Shown: positions 18,401 to 27,161 of the stretch, in pieces | Numbering within the stretch: the first letter of the stretch is position 1 | Layout of the letters: the number at the start of each line of letters is the position of its first letter | From: Burkholderia sp. S171 | Lineage (GTDB): Bacteria > Pseudomonadota > Gammaproteobacteria > Burkholderiales > Burkholderiaceae | Length of the DNA: 64,000 nt | Assembly (NCBI RefSeq): GCF_009766085.1 | Contig: NZ_LMUF01000030.1 | Location: forward strand, 373,632-437,631 | Reading direction: 5' to 3' | Program-made: the position numbers and the translations under genes | The notes under the pieces: model-generated | Databases searched by the model: none | What the model was told of the DNA's origin: nothing | Seen by the model: only the letters and a program-made list of their open reading frames with translations

Positions 18401-19853
18401 CGCCACTGGCGCGCGCGGTCCATTGCACTGTGCTCTGCTCGATGGAGCGTAGCGTCTCCTTGATACTTTCAGGTGCTGGCGGCGGACCGGCGGGCTTGGC
18501 GGGAACAGACTCGAATGCTGTTGTCGCAGCAAAAAAGTCGCTCGACACGACCGGAGGAACCGGCTTGCCGCGGGCCGGGTTCAATGATGCATTGCTTGAA
18601 GCGGCGTGAGAAACGTTGGAGGAACCCGACGAACGAACGGCGCCCGGTGCGCTCTGGTTCAGCGACGAACGCGTTACGTCTGGACGCCGTGACGCGGCAG
18701 TATCCACAGGACGGTCGGTTCCCCGCGTTGTCGATGTCTGGGCAGGATTCGGTCGTATTGCACCCGCCGTTCCCGCCGCTGTGCCCCCGTTACCGGCAGC
18801 ATTCGCGACTCGCGTGATGCCAGCCGATCCCGCGCCAATCGCTACTACGGGCGCGTTCCCGCCCGCTGTCTTTTCCCGCGTTCCCGCCGATATTGCCGCC
18901 GACGTTTCCCCCGCCGATCCGGTCTTCAGCCAGCCAGCCGGCGCTATCGGTTCGAGCGGCTCCCGAACTCCTGCTCCACGACCGCTGTGCGAAGCAGCGG
19001 GGCGTGCATCGGGGAAGCGATCCGAATAGCTATCTTTGCCGGCACCCGGTTCACGATGTGTCGGCGACAAGGGTTCGATCGGCCGCGCAGCCTCGGGACC
19101 GCGCAGGGGCCGCTCGGCGTCGCTGCGCCGGGCCGGCTGCGGACGCCAGACGGTCGGCCGCTGATAGCGCCCGCCCTGTCGCTGCGTTGCGGTCGGCAAG
19201 CCGAGTGCCGGAGCATCGTGCGAGGTTCTGCCAGACGTCGTGACACCGCTCCCAACCGCACTGCCCGACTTGAAACTACCGAGCCCCGTGCTTGCTCCTC
19301 GCGTTTCCGCTTTGTCGCGCGATGCCCGCGCGCGTGCCGGTTTCTCGCGGACCGACCGGTCCCGCGGCGTAAACCACTCGGGGCTGAGGCCCAGGCCAAA
19401 TGCGCCGTTTGCCCAGCCAAGGGTTTCGCGCCATTGGAACCCGCAGAGCCACGGCAAGCTGATGAGAAACACAAGCGCCGCGCCGGCACCCACGCTCATC
19501 GCAGCCGGCGTGCTGACGACTCCAGCATGTCCGCCCAGGCCGAGCAGCAGCGCGTGACCGAGATGGTCGACATCGGCTGCGAATGCGAACGAATGAAACA
19601 GCGCGGCTTCGAGCGCGCAGCTCGCGAGGAGCACGCAGAAGAAACCGAGCCAGAGCCGGATCGTGCCCGGGCCGCGCAGGCCGCCGCCGTTGGGAAGAAC
19701 GGACTTGACGATGCGCCAGAGAAGGGGGATGAACCAGACGGCCGAAGCACCGAACCAGCCGAAAACTACCGTGTGCATGCAAGGAACCAGGAATGATGTA
19801 AGCGATGTGAGCAGCGAACCCAGGCTCAGACAAAGATGAATCGATACCGCCAA
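15486..19853 (-). CDS. ftsK: DNA translocase FtsK/SpoIIIE with very long linker
   Basis: About 1455 residues. Four hydrophobic helices are seen at about 4-23, 28-51, 65-86 and 119-139, anchoring it at the division septum. From about 165 to 960 runs a Ser/Thr/Ala/Pro/Asn-rich, repeat-poor linker. The motor follows: alpha domain from about 965, [11 protein letters not shown] at 1020, Walker A GTTGSGKS at 1118-1125, Walker B VVVIDE at about 1241-1246, and the DNA-reading gamma winged helix from about 1394 ([20 protein letters not shown]). It coordinates chromosome dimer resolution with division. The start is a TTG at 19853 without a clear ribosome site; an ATG at 19778 would remove the first helix. 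Typical FtsK proteins in this order have about 770 residues. Confidence 0.93.
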   Translation of the reverse strand: MAVSIHLCLSLGSLLTSLTSFLVPCMHTVVFGWFGASAVWFIPLLWRIVKSVLPNGGGLRGPGTIRLWLGFFCVLLASCALEAALFHSFAFAADVDHLGHALLLGLGGHAGVVSTPAAMSVGAGAALVFLISLPWLCGFQWRETLGWANGAFGLGLSPEWFTPRDRSVREKPARARASRDKAETRGASTGLGSFKSGSAVGSGVTTSGRTSHDAPALGLPTATQRQGGRYQRPTVWRPQPARRSDAERPLRGPEAARPIEPLSPTHREPGAGKDSYSDRFPDARPAASHSGRGAGVREPLEPIAPAGWLKTGSAGETSAAISAGTREKTAGGNAPVVAIGAGSAGITRVANAAGNGGTAAGTAGAIRPNPAQTSTTRGTDRPVDTAASRRPDVTRSSLNQSAPGAVRSSGSSNVSHAASSNASLNPARGKPVPPVVSSDFFAATTAFESVPAKPAGPPPAPESIKETLRSIEQSTVQWTARASGADAADAAREAGALPNASGADNGHDAAALNASGALGDSHALAASGSSAGSVPTVSAVVTTPTASMASSFSPAAGSTSLVSAGLASSNTPTPAATELANATFISDLPPTSGTNTPLVVTNPSANHVEQAGMADGVASMAASSVAGTYSSNASLRDGYTFSSSAQTTQPAISTNAGTGEVDIRDNRALPYPASPTSHNNGAQQTPPTAPVTTQSIDARSNPLSNPPVQRVDSDETANRTSNPIASAEFNGTAHPASSGTALNSSNGSGSIETHGLNNSFTRQEPATPNTMSSPNTSPLTQPQTPAQTPVHLADLPPWAVRAGQTHPVQTTRDIAPATPTTPTSPLSGSSTTASTDQVRTPPWQADAGAARPPFRVVETPHATPDDTNANVEASTDVPNKYATPTPTDQSAQAEWQTAPEAQPDPNLDHASNVVHFPRASSGAGTSAAPAPAAPETPPQQPDSRPPVRGFIATEFEFHAPAASAVDLPGLDLLEPASDEVEPVSEQHLAETGQLIEQRLQEFKVPVTVVGASAGPVITRFEVEPALGVRGSQIVGLMKDLSRGLGLTSIRVVETIPGKTCMGLELPNAKRQMIRLSEILEADVYRDSKSFLTIAMGKDIVGNPVVTDLARAPHMLVAGTTGSGKSVAINAMILSLLYKAKPEDVRLIMIDPKMLELSVYEGIPHLLAPVVTDMKLAANALNWCVGEMEKRYKLMSAVGVRNLQGFNQKIRNAEAAGKKLTNPFSLTPDAPEPLAKLPMIVVVIDELADLMMVAGKQIEQLIARLAQKARAAGIHLILATQRPSVDVITGLIKANIPTRVAFQVSSKIDSRTILDQMGAESLLGAGDMLFLPPGTGYPQRVHGAFVADEEVHSVVEYLKQFGEPEYEEGILSGPTPEGGTPDLFGDTPDAEADPLYDEAVSFVLRNRRASISSVQRQLRIGYNRAARLVEQMETAGLVSPMGTNGNREVLAPGPSE

Positions 19854-20190
19854 GTTTAACCGCCATGAAGGCGGCGAGGGCGGGCGGTGGTCAAGCGATC
19901 AAGCATTCAGCCGGAGGCGACGATTGAACCATCGAGACGGTGTTGGCCGGGTCAGGGGGACGTTCATTAACGTTCGCATTAAGTTCGAAGTCGAATAGCC
20001 AAACGAACAACCAACACGTTTAACGACGTCAAACTCAACGAAGTCAAACGTCCGAAAGCCAAATGCCCTGACTCGACCGAGCGTCAAGCTCCACGTCCAA
20101 CAGACTCCGCGACGACCGCCTGAAACGCAACCGCCTCCCCCAACCTGCGCCCTCAAAAACCTCAACCCTCCAACGCGGCCTGTATCGCTC
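19854..20190. other. Intergenic region upstream of ftsK
   Basis: 337 bp between two minus-strand genes. No gene is supported. The stretch at 19965-20060 is A/C-rich on plus with loosely repeated CGAAGTC/GTCAAAC units, but no repeat is exact enough to define. Confidence 0.5.
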
Positions 20191-20805
20191 TCAAGGTTGC
20201 GCGTCTCGTGTGAACGTCATCACGTCGCCGTTCTTGAGCGTGATCTGCAATTGTTGCGGTGGCTGCATTTGCACGCCGGTCTTTTCGATATCCGCCAGGC
20301 CCTGGAGGAACGGTTGCTCTAGCGCGCTGCCCGGTCCCGGCGCGCAGGCCATCCGTGTACTGGCAAGCGGGCCGAAGGTGAGTTCGCCGCCGGCCAGATC
20401 GTAGGTGCCGGTGAAACGGTTGCATCCGGAAAAGCCGGTCGTTTTGCGTTGGCCGCCTTGCGTCGAAAAATTCAGGGTGATCGGCGCTCCGCCAGCGCTT
20501 CCGGCGGTGGCTCCAGCCGGATTGGACGGTACCGGGCGGGTCTTGCCGTCGGCATTGACCCAACTGGTGAGTTGCCATTGGGTATCGTCGAGAAGCTGGG
20601 TCGCGGCCGGGTTGTAAGGATCGGTCGGCGGCGCGGCGCTGTCCGGATGCGTCGGCATCGTGCAACCTGCTAATGCAGCGCCAAAAGCGAGGGTCACGGC
20701 AGAAACCATGGCGGCCAATGAGGGCCTGGAACGCGGGAACGCAGCATGGACCCGGCTGCGCGCCGAAACACGCGCAGGTTGCGAACGGGAAGGCTGCATC
20801 GACAT
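20191..20805 (-). CDS. META domain (HslJ-like) lipoprotein
   Basis: 204-residue precursor. I chose the ATG at 20805 (MSMQPSRSQPARV), preceded by a GAGGA; the frame extends 14 codons further without support. After an unusually long Arg/Ser-rich n-region the hydrophobic stretch VSAVTLAFGAALAGC ends in a lipobox, so the mature chain starts at that cysteine. The META domain covers the C-terminal half: WQLTSWVN..., GFSGCNRFTGTYDLAGGELTFGPLASTRMAC and a final MTFTRD strand. Family members such as HslJ are linked to stress and novobiocin tolerance; the role here is not known. It is divergent from purT. Confidence 0.9.
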   Translation of the reverse strand: MSMQPSRSQPARVSARSRVHAAFPRSRPSLAAMVSAVTLAFGAALAGCTMPTHPDSAAPPTDPYNPAATQLLDDTQWQLTSWVNADGKTRPVPSNPAGATAGSAGGAPITLNFSTQGGQRKTTGFSGCNRFTGTYDLAGGELTFGPLASTRMACAPGPGSALEQPFLQGLADIEKTGVQMQPPQQLQITLKNGDVMTFTRDAQP

Positions 20806-21082
20806 GGAATTTCCTCGGGAGCTGGCAAAACCGTAAGGGTATCGCACTCGTCACAAGATTGACCAAGGCAGATTGCGGCAAAGTCATCGCAGCATGTAAA
20901 GAAAAGTTATCCGAGCCCGCAGTTTGATGGAGCGGAAGCCTCCGCACATATGGCGGGTGGCCGATCTCAACACCACCCCCGGTCTGGCAGGTCGCGTCCC
21001 GAAACGCAACACCGATCACGTCCGGAAAAGAGTCCGCGTGTTAACATTGCGGGCTTAACAGGCCTCTTTTTCTGGAGCATCC

Positions 21083-22357
21083 ATGCAGAGCGCGAAGTCC
21101 GCTGCGTCCGCCGTTTCTTCCCCTCAATCCGGCGCGCAGCCGATGCAGCCGCCCGTGAAAATCGGCACGCCGCTCACGCCCGGCGCGACGCGCGTGATGC
21201 TGCTCGGCGCGGGCGAACTCGGCAAGGAAGTGATCATCGCGTTGCAGCGGCTCGGCGTGGAAACGATCGCGGTCGACCGTTACGCCGATGCCCCCGGTCA
21301 TCAGGTCGCGCATCGCTCACATGTGATCGACATGACGGACGGCGCGGCGTTGCGCGCGTTGATCGAAGCTGAACGGCCGCATTTGATCGTGCCGGAAATC
21401 GAGGCTATCGCAACCGATACCCTCGCTGAAATCGAAGGCGAGCAGCTTGCCGTCGTGATCCCGACCGCGCGCGCGACGCAACTCACGATGAACCGCGAAG
21501 GCATTCGCCGTCTCGCCGCCGAAACGCTCGGCCTGCCGACGTCGCCATATGCGTTCGCCGAGTCGCTGGACGAGATGACGCCGGCCATCGGCAAGATCGG
21601 TTTTCCGTGTGTGGTGAAGCCGGTGATGTCGTCGTCGGGCAAGGGGCAGTCCGTGCTCAAAAGCGCCGCGGATATCGAACCGGCCTGGCAGCACGCCATG
21701 GCCGGCGGCCGCGTTAATCATGGGCGTGTGATCGTGGAAGGGTTTATCGACTTCGAGTACGAGATCACGCAGCTCACCGTGCGCGCGGTCAGTCCGGAAA
21801 CGGGTGATCTGCAGACGTATTTCTGCGAACCGATCGGCCATGTCCAGGTGGCAGGCGACTATGTGGAATCGTGGCAACCGCAGGCAATGAGCGCTGCGGC
21901 GCTCGCAAAATCGCGCGATGTCGCGGCAAAAGTGACGACGGCCCTCGGCGGTCGCGGATTATTCGGGGTCGAATTGTTCGTGCGCGGCGACGACGTCTGG
22001 TTTTCCGAAGTCAGTCCGCGACCGCATGACACAGGCCTCGTCACGCTTGCCACGCAGCGTTTCTCCGAATTCGACCTGCACGCGCGCGCGATCCTCGGTC
22101 TTCCCGTCGATACAACGTTGCGTGCGCCGGGTGCATCGGCGGTGATTTACGGCGGATTGGACGAAACGGGCGTCGCGTTCGAAGGCGTCGCTGACGCGCT
22201 CGCCGTGCCTGATTCGGACCTGCGCCTGTTTGGCAAACCGGAAAGTTTTGCGAAGCGCCGCATGGGCGTCGCGCTTGCAACCGGACGCGATACCGACGAA
22301 GCGCGGGAACGCGCGAAGCTGGCCGCGTCTAAGGTAAGACCCGTCTCCACTCGATGA
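21083..22357 (+). CDS. purT: Formate-dependent phosphoribosylglycinamide formyltransferase (GAR transformylase 2)
   Basis: 424-residue ATP-grasp enzyme that makes formyl-GAR from GAR, formate and ATP in purine synthesis. [17 protein letters not shown] opens the nucleotide-binding N-domain, [21 protein letters not shown] is the ATP-grasp lysine/glycine loop, and [27 protein letters not shown] holds the metal-binding Glu residues. The start ATG at 21083 has GGAG at 6 nt spacing and gives about 32 extra N-terminal residues over the E. coli enzyme; ATG at 21143 would give the usual length. purD, another purine gene, lies at the other end of the window. It is followed by two small exported proteins. 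Confidence 0.96.
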   Translation: MQSAKSAASAVSSPQSGAQPMQPPVKIGTPLTPGATRVMLLGAGELGKEVIIALQRLGVETIAVDRYADAPGHQVAHRSHVIDMTDGAALRALIEAERPHLIVPEIEAIATDTLAEIEGEQLAVVIPTARATQLTMNREGIRRLAAETLGLPTSPYAFAESLDEMTPAIGKIGFPCVVKPVMSSSGKGQSVLKSAADIEPAWQHAMAGGRVNHGRVIVEGFIDFEYEITQLTVRAVSPETGDLQTYFCEPIGHVQVAGDYVESWQPQAMSAAALAKSRDVAAKVTTALGGRGLFGVELFVRGDDVWFSEVSPRPHDTGLVTLATQRFSEFDLHARAILGLPVDTTLRAPGASAVIYGGLDETGVAFEGVADALAVPDSDLRLFGKPESFAKRRMGVALATGRDTDEARERAKLAASKVRPVSTR

Positions 22358-22365
22358 CGGCAACA

Positions 22366-22396
22366 CGCCGCTCGCGGCGGGCTTTTCGCGAGCGGC
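22366..22396 (+). promoter_or_regulatory. Overlapping hairpins between purT and the small lipoprotein gene
   Basis: GCCGCTCGCG (22367-22376) pairs perfectly with CGCGAGCGGC (22387-22396). A shorter alternative stem CGCCG (22366-22370) with CGGCG (22375-22379) is followed by GGCTTTT, like a terminator. The two are mutually exclusive and end 2 nt before the GGAGG ribosome site of the next gene. Confidence 0.45.
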
Positions 22397-22409
22397 ACGG
22401 AGGTTTCAA

Positions 22410-22580
22410 GTGAAATGGTGTGCAATGGTCGCGCTGTGCGCGACGTTGGTTGGTTTGGCTGGATGCGGCGTTGCGGCGGCGCCGTGCCGGGTGGCATCGG
22501 CGGGATTGAAGATGGTGCCGCTCGTTGGCCATGTGGCGGCGGCGCCAACCGATGCGTGCGCGGGCGTCATCGATCCTTGA
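22410..22580 (+). CDS. Small lipoprotein (DUF6726-like)
   Basis: 56-residue precursor, too short for routine ORF listing. GTG start at 22410 with GGAGG (22399-22403) at 6 nt spacing, stop TGA at 22578. Residues 1-18 form a signal peptide ending LVGLAGC, a textbook lipobox, so the mature lipoprotein has about 38 residues: CGVAAAPCRVASAGLK, a short hydrophobic stretch, then DACAGVIDP. Two further cysteines (about C26 and C50) could form a disulfide. I believe such genes are annotated as DUF6726 in Burkholderiaceae, but I could not check this. It lies between purT and a periplasmic lysozyme-inhibitor gene. Confidence 0.75.
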   Translation: MKWCAMVALCATLVGLAGCGVAAAPCRVASAGLKMVPLVGHVAAAPTDACAGVIDP

Positions 22581-22710
22581 TGGATGTTGGAAGCGCAGTT
22601 TGAAGGCGTCGGCTGTTCCGGCTGACCGGTTTCGACGCCGCTCCGTGCATCCGATGCTTGGCCGTTGCACGGCTGGTTCACCGGGAAAGAGGTATCGAAA
22701 GGACAGAAAG

Positions 22711-23121
22711 ATGAAGGATGGAAAGAAGAACGCGCTGTTTGAACCGATCGCACGAACGATCAGATCGATCGCTTGGACCGCCGGTACGCTGTGTTTGATA
22801 TCCGTGACCCAGTCGGCTGTGGCCATGCCGCTGACCGTGCCGCAAATTCAGACCGCGACGACCAACACGCTGCGTTACGAATGCCGTGGCGGCAGCGCGT
22901 TGACCGTGCAGTACATGAACACGAAGAACAAGCAGAGTTTTGCGTTACTGACCGTCGATGGCCGGAAGATGTTGTTTGTGAATGTTCTGGCGGCATCGGG
23001 CGCGAAATACGTCGGCGATCACTACACGTGGTGGACCAAAGGCCCTGAAGGTTCGCTCACCGACGACACCGCCGATCCAAAGGCCCCGCCCATGCTTGCC
23101 GAGTGCAAGACGGGCAGCTAG
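22711..23121 (+). CDS. MliC/PliC-type inhibitor of c-type lysozyme, periplasmic
   Basis: 136-residue precursor. The start ATG at 22711 follows GGACAGAAAG; the frame continues upstream but those residues are Arg-rich and unlike the family. A signal peptide of about 38 residues (hydrophobic WTAGTLCLISVTQSAVA) has no lipobox cysteine, so the product is probably soluble in the periplasm (PliC-like). The mature domain shows the family pattern: NTLRYECRGGSALTVQYMN, FALLTVDG, then VLAASGAKYVGDHYTWWTKGPEGSL, where S, G, Y and K contact the lysozyme active site in known members, and a terminal cysteine pairing with the first. It protects peptidoglycan against host or environmental lysozyme. Confidence 0.88.
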   Translation: MKDGKKNALFEPIARTIRSIAWTAGTLCLISVTQSAVAMPLTVPQIQTATTNTLRYECRGGSALTVQYMNTKNKQSFALLTVDGRKMLFVNVLAASGAKYVGDHYTWWTKGPEGSLTDDTADPKAPPMLAECKTGS

Positions 23122-23456
23122 CGACCCGTTCGGCAGCATGATGAAAAAAGGGCCCGTTCTGATTTGCGTCGGAACGGGCTCTTTGCATTCGATGTCCGAT
23201 CCTTCAAGAACCTTAAACCCCGATACGCGTAAGGTTTGAAGGCTAACGCTCGCCAAACCTCAACCCGCGCCGTCGTCCGCGACATCGAATCGCTATCCGG
23301 AGTAAGGTTGTATTCGCGCGCGCAAACCGCGTGCGGTCAACTGACCATAAACGGACGGGCGGGTGCCGCGCGGCCTCATTCAGCAGCACCCGGTCCATTT
23401 CATCCCCGTCTTTTGCACGACATTTACCGTGCACGCCGTCCCAAGCGAGACTCTTC
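23122..23456. other. Intergenic region, terminator plus leader of the TPP enzyme gene
   Basis: 335 bp. A terminator hairpin lies at 23147-23184; an imperfect inverted pair around CCTTAAACC/GGTTTGAAGG follows at about 23203-23243. No gene is supported. Confidence 0.5.
23147..23184 (+). terminator. Intrinsic terminator after the lysozyme inhibitor gene
   Basis: AAAGGGCCCGTTC (23147-23159) pairs with GAACGGGCTCTTT (23172-23184), 13 bp with one G-T pair; the T tract is short. Confidence 0.7.
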
Positions 23457-25109
23457 ATGAAAGCATCGGATCTGTTCGTCAAAGCGCTGGAAGCAGAAAA
23501 AGTCGAATACGTATTTGGCATTCCCGGCGAGGAAAATCTCGATCTCCTTGAGTCGCTGCGCCGCTCCAAGATCAAGCTCGTCCTGACTCGCCACGAACAA
23601 GCTGCGGGTTTCATGGCCGCCACCTACGGCCGCCTGACGGGCAAGACCGGCGTGTGCCTGGCCACGCTCGGGCCCGGCGCGACCAATTTCGTGACCGCCG
23701 CCGCCTACGCGCAACTCGGCGGCATGCCCATGCTGATGGTGACCGGCCAGAAGCCGATCAAATCGAGCAAGCAAGGCAGTTTCCAGATCGTCGATGTCGT
23801 GCGGATGATGGAGCCGCTCACCAAATACACGCGCTCGATGGTGTCGATCGGCAATATTCCGGCGTCGGTGCGCGAGGCGTTCCGGCGCGCGGAAGAAGAG
23901 CGTCCGGGTGCCGTGCACCTTGAATTGCCGGAAGACGTGGCGCACGAAGAGGGCGACGGCGCGCCCATTCCGAAGAGTTTCAGCCGTCGTCCTGTTGCGG
24001 AGGAAAAGGCGGTGGAGCGTGCCGTCGAGGCGATCCGCGAGGCGAAATATCCGCTGCTGATGATCGGCGCGGGCGCCAATCGCAAGACCACGACGAAGAT
24101 GCTGCGCGAATTTGTTGACCAGATTGGCATTCCGTTCTTCACCACGCAGATGGGCAAGGGCGTGATCGATGAATCGCACCCCATGTGGCTCGGCAACGCC
24201 ACGCTCTCCGACGGTGATTTCGTGCATCGGGCGATCGATCACGCCGATTGCATCATCAATATTGGCCATGACGTGATCGAAAAGCCGCCGTTTTTCATGC
24301 GCAGCGGCGACGGCGATGAAAAGACCGTAATCCACGTGAATTTTCTGGGCGCCCAGGTCGATCCGGTGTATTTCCCGCAGATTGAAGTGGTTGGGGACAT
24401 TGCGAACGCGGTATGGCAGATGAAGGAATTACTGAAAAAGAGCGAGCAAAGCTGGGATTTTTCGCGCTTCAAGATGATCAAGGAACATTTTGACGCGCAA
24501 CTGGCGAAAGGCCAGCACGATGACCGGTTTCCGCTTTATCCGGTGAGGATCGTCAAGGACGTGTACGACACCATGCCCAAGGACGGCATCATTTGCCTCG
24601 ATAACGGCATGTACAAGATCTGGTTCGCCCGTTATTACCGGGCGCACGAGCCGAATTCGATTCTGCTCGACAACGCGCTTGCATCGATGGGAGCGGGCCT
24701 GCCGTCTGCTATTGCAAGCAAGATCGTGCATCCCGACCGCAATGTCATGGCGGTCTGCGGCGACGGCGGTTTCATGATGAATTCGCAGGAAGTGGAAACG
24801 GCCGTGCGGCTGAAGCTCGATCTGGTGATTCTCCTGCTGCGCGACGATGCGTTCGGCATGATCCGCTGGAAGCAGGAAAACATGAATTTTCCGGATTACG
24901 GCATGACGCTGCAGAATCCCGACTTTGTCGCGTATGCGCAAAGTTATGGGGCGCATGGGCATCGGGTGGATTCGGCGGCGGCGCTCGCGCCTTTGTTGCG
25001 TGAGTGCTTCACGACGCCGGGCGTGCATCTGATCGATGTGCCTATCGACTATTCGGACAACGAGCGCGTGTTGAATCGCGAAATCAAACGGCTTAGCGCG
25101 CAACTTTGA
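23457..25109 (+). CDS. Thiamine-diphosphate enzyme, acetolactate synthase large-subunit family
   Basis: 550-residue enzyme. The ATG at 23457 starts MKASDLFVKALEAEKVEYVF, the normal family N-terminus. E47 in RHEQAAGFMAATYGRL is the conserved cofactor-activating glutamate, at the same number as in E. coli acetolactate synthase. GDGGFMMNSQEVETAV is the ThDP/Mg motif, but the region that usually ends ND is RDDAFGMI. No regulatory small subunit gene follows; instead an aldehyde dehydrogenase starts 18 bp downstream. This argues against the biosynthetic ilv enzyme and for a catabolic acetolactate synthase or a 2-oxoacid decarboxylase whose aldehyde product is oxidised by the neighbour. The substrate is not known. 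Confidence 0.88.
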   Translation: MKASDLFVKALEAEKVEYVFGIPGEENLDLLESLRRSKIKLVLTRHEQAAGFMAATYGRLTGKTGVCLATLGPGATNFVTAAAYAQLGGMPMLMVTGQKPIKSSKQGSFQIVDVVRMMEPLTKYTRSMVSIGNIPASVREAFRRAEEERPGAVHLELPEDVAHEEGDGAPIPKSFSRRPVAEEKAVERAVEAIREAKYPLLMIGAGANRKTTTKMLREFVDQIGIPFFTTQMGKGVIDESHPMWLGNATLSDGDFVHRAIDHADCIINIGHDVIEKPPFFMRSGDGDEKTVIHVNFLGAQVDPVYFPQIEVVGDIANAVWQMKELLKKSEQSWDFSRFKMIKEHFDAQLAKGQHDDRFPLYPVRIVKDVYDTMPKDGIICLDNGMYKIWFARYYRAHEPNSILLDNALASMGAGLPSAIASKIVHPDRNVMAVCGDGGFMMNSQEVETAVRLKLDLVILLLRDDAFGMIRWKQENMNFPDYGMTLQNPDFVAYAQSYGAHGHRVDSAAALAPLLRECFTTPGVHLIDVPIDYSDNERVLNREIKRLSAQL

Positions 25110-25127
25110 GCCTATTCGGAGGCTGAT

Positions 25128-26597
25128 ATGTTGAAGAAAACCTATCCGTATTACTTGGCGAACGTCGCGGTCGCGGCGAACACAGACCTGGAAGTCACCG
25201 ATAAATTCAGCGGCGAAGTGGCTACCCGCGTGGCCATGGCGGACGCGAAGGCAATCGACGAAGCCATCGGACACGCCGTTGCCGCCCAGCGCGCGATGCG
25301 GGAATTCAAGCCGTATCAGCGCCAAGCGGTGCTCGATCATTGCGTGAAGCGCTTTCGCGAGCGTTTCGACGAACTCGCCGAGGCGCTGTGCATCGAAGCG
25401 GGCAAGCCGATCAACGATTCGAAGGGTGAGGTCACGCGGCTTATCGATACCTTCAGGGTCGCGGCCGAGGAGTCGGTGCGTATTGACGGCGGCATGATCA
25501 ACCTGGAGATTGCGCCACGCGCGGCCGGTTACCACGGCTATTACAAACGCGTGCCAATTGGCCCGTGTTCGTTCATCTCGCCGTTCAATTTCCCGCTGAA
25601 TCTCACGGCGCACAAGGTCGCGCCGGCCATCGCGGCGGGTTGCCCGTTTGTGCTTAAACCCGCGAGCCGCACGCCCGTCGGCGCGCTCATCATGGGCGAA
25701 ATTCTCGCTGAAACCGACTTGCCGAAAGGCGCGTTTTCGATTCTCCCGGCTCACCGCGACGGCGCGGATCTTTTCACCACCGACGAGCGGTTCCGGCTGC
25801 TGTCGTTCACCGGATCGCCGGCGGTCGGCTGGGAACTGAAGAAGAAAGCGGGCAAGAAGAAGGTGATCCTGGAACTGGGCGGCAACGCGGCGGCGATTGT
25901 CGATCGTGATCAGGCCGATCGGCTGGATTACGTGGTGGACCGGCTGGCGTTCGGCGCGTTTTACCAGTCTGGGCAGAGTTGCATCGGCGTGCAGCGGATC
26001 TTGATTCACGCCGATATCTACGACGCCTTGCGCGAAAAGCTTATCGCGAAAACGAAGTCGCTGAAAATGGGCGACCCGAAGGATGAAAAGACCTTCGTTG
26101 GCCCGATGATCTCGGAATCCGAGGCGAAGCGGCTGGCTGGCTGGATGGAAAGCGCTGTGGCGAGCGGCGCGAAAATCATCGCGGGCGGCAAGGTCGAGGG
26201 CGCAATGTTCGAAGCAACGCTGCTGGAAGGCGTGAAGCGCGACCAGGACTTGTACCGGAAGGAAGCGTTCGGGCCGGTCGCGATCCTTGAAAAGTTCACG
26301 GACTTCGGCCAGGCGCTCGAAACGGTCAATGACAGCGATTTTGGCCTTCAGGCGGGCGTGTTCACGGACAGTCTCACGAACGTGAATCTTGCGTGGGACG
26401 AACTGGAAGTAGGCGGTGTGGTGGTCAACGACGTACCGTCATTTCGCGTTGATAACATGCCCTATGGCGGCGTCAAGGATTCCGGGCTTGGCCGCGAAGG
26501 CGTGAAATACGCGATCGAGGACATGACGGAATTGCGTCTGATGGTCGTGAGGGACGTGCCGAAACCTGCGCAGAAACCCGCGCAGAAATCGAAATAG
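25128..26597 (+). CDS. NAD(P)-dependent aldehyde dehydrogenase
   Basis: 489-residue enzyme of the ALDH superfamily that oxidises an aldehyde to the acid. The Rossmann region includes PIGPCSFISPFNFPLNLTAH and FVLKPASRTP; the catalytic base is E249 in LELGG and the nucleophile C285 in GQSCIGVQR. FGPVAILEKF and MPYGGVKDSGLGREG complete the family pattern. Resemblance is closest to the lactaldehyde/glyceraldehyde-3-phosphate type, which cannot be made more specific here. GGAG precedes the ATG, and the 18 bp gap after the ThDP enzyme shows cotranscription. The C-terminus carries a short PAQKPAQK repeat. Confidence 0.92.
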   Translation: MLKKTYPYYLANVAVAANTDLEVTDKFSGEVATRVAMADAKAIDEAIGHAVAAQRAMREFKPYQRQAVLDHCVKRFRERFDELAEALCIEAGKPINDSKGEVTRLIDTFRVAAEESVRIDGGMINLEIAPRAAGYHGYYKRVPIGPCSFISPFNFPLNLTAHKVAPAIAAGCPFVLKPASRTPVGALIMGEILAETDLPKGAFSILPAHRDGADLFTTDERFRLLSFTGSPAVGWELKKKAGKKKVILELGGNAAAIVDRDQADRLDYVVDRLAFGAFYQSGQSCIGVQRILIHADIYDALREKLIAKTKSLKMGDPKDEKTFVGPMISESEAKRLAGWMESAVASGAKIIAGGKVEGAMFEATLLEGVKRDQDLYRKEAFGPVAILEKFTDFGQALETVNDSDFGLQAGVFTDSLTNVNLAWDELEVGGVVVNDVPSFRVDNMPYGGVKDSGLGREGVKYAIEDMTELRLMVVRDVPKPAQKPAQKSK

Positions 26598-27161
26598 GCT
26601 GTTATAGCAACTGGGGTCGGGGCGCCGAGGTCCGTCTGGCCGGGCTTCCCGGTCGGGGCGCCGCACGAAAAGCGCCTCGCTGGTCGACGTGATGGAGAAC
26701 GGGGGAGTGCTACAATAGCGGGCTTTCCCGAAGTCCGAACGCCTCACCCGGCGGGACTGGAAGCCGGACTAGAAACGGGTCGTTGGGCTGGCAGGTTGAC
26801 GTCCTTTTGTGTCGATTGCCAAGATTTCATGCCCGCGGCGGTTGCCGTCATGGTCACGCAGCATTAGTACTTGCGTACTTGCCCTCCGTACTTAGCTGTT
26901 GGTTAGCCGCTGTTTAGCCGTTTGCACGCGCTTTGTACCGCTATACGTACTACGCCGTCCGGTTGAGTCAGACCGGATCAAGCGAGGATTCGCAGTGATC
27001 CAAACCCTGCGGGTCTGAAGTCCGCGCGTTGATCGTCGTTTGCCGGTTTGCATCGACGAAACACGCGGTTCTTCTTCATCCGATGTCCATGAGCGGTGGA
27101 ATGACCGCTCGCGCGCCGCTCCGGCGCATTTTTAGCGAAAGCGAAAGCCACCAAAGTCACC
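26598..27161 (+). other. Long region upstream of rhlE, probable 5' leader
   Basis: 564 bp without a gene. TACAAT at 26711-26716 looks like a -10 box but no good -35 is in register. About 440 nt follow before the rhlE ATG. They include three GTACTT copies and two TAGCCG copies at about 26868-26921, and a hairpin TCCGGT (26958-26963) with ACCGGA (26972-26977). A structured leader is possible but unproven. Confidence 0.45.

Noticed and set aside
19899..20165. 88-codon open frame on minus upstream of ftsK
   Set aside because: Gly/Arg/Val-rich, no ribosome site, no recognisable pattern; treated as non-coding.
24429..26009. 526-codon open frame on the minus strand over the ThDP enzyme and ALDH genes
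   Set aside because: Spans two real genes and their junction, no domain signature; antisense shadow.
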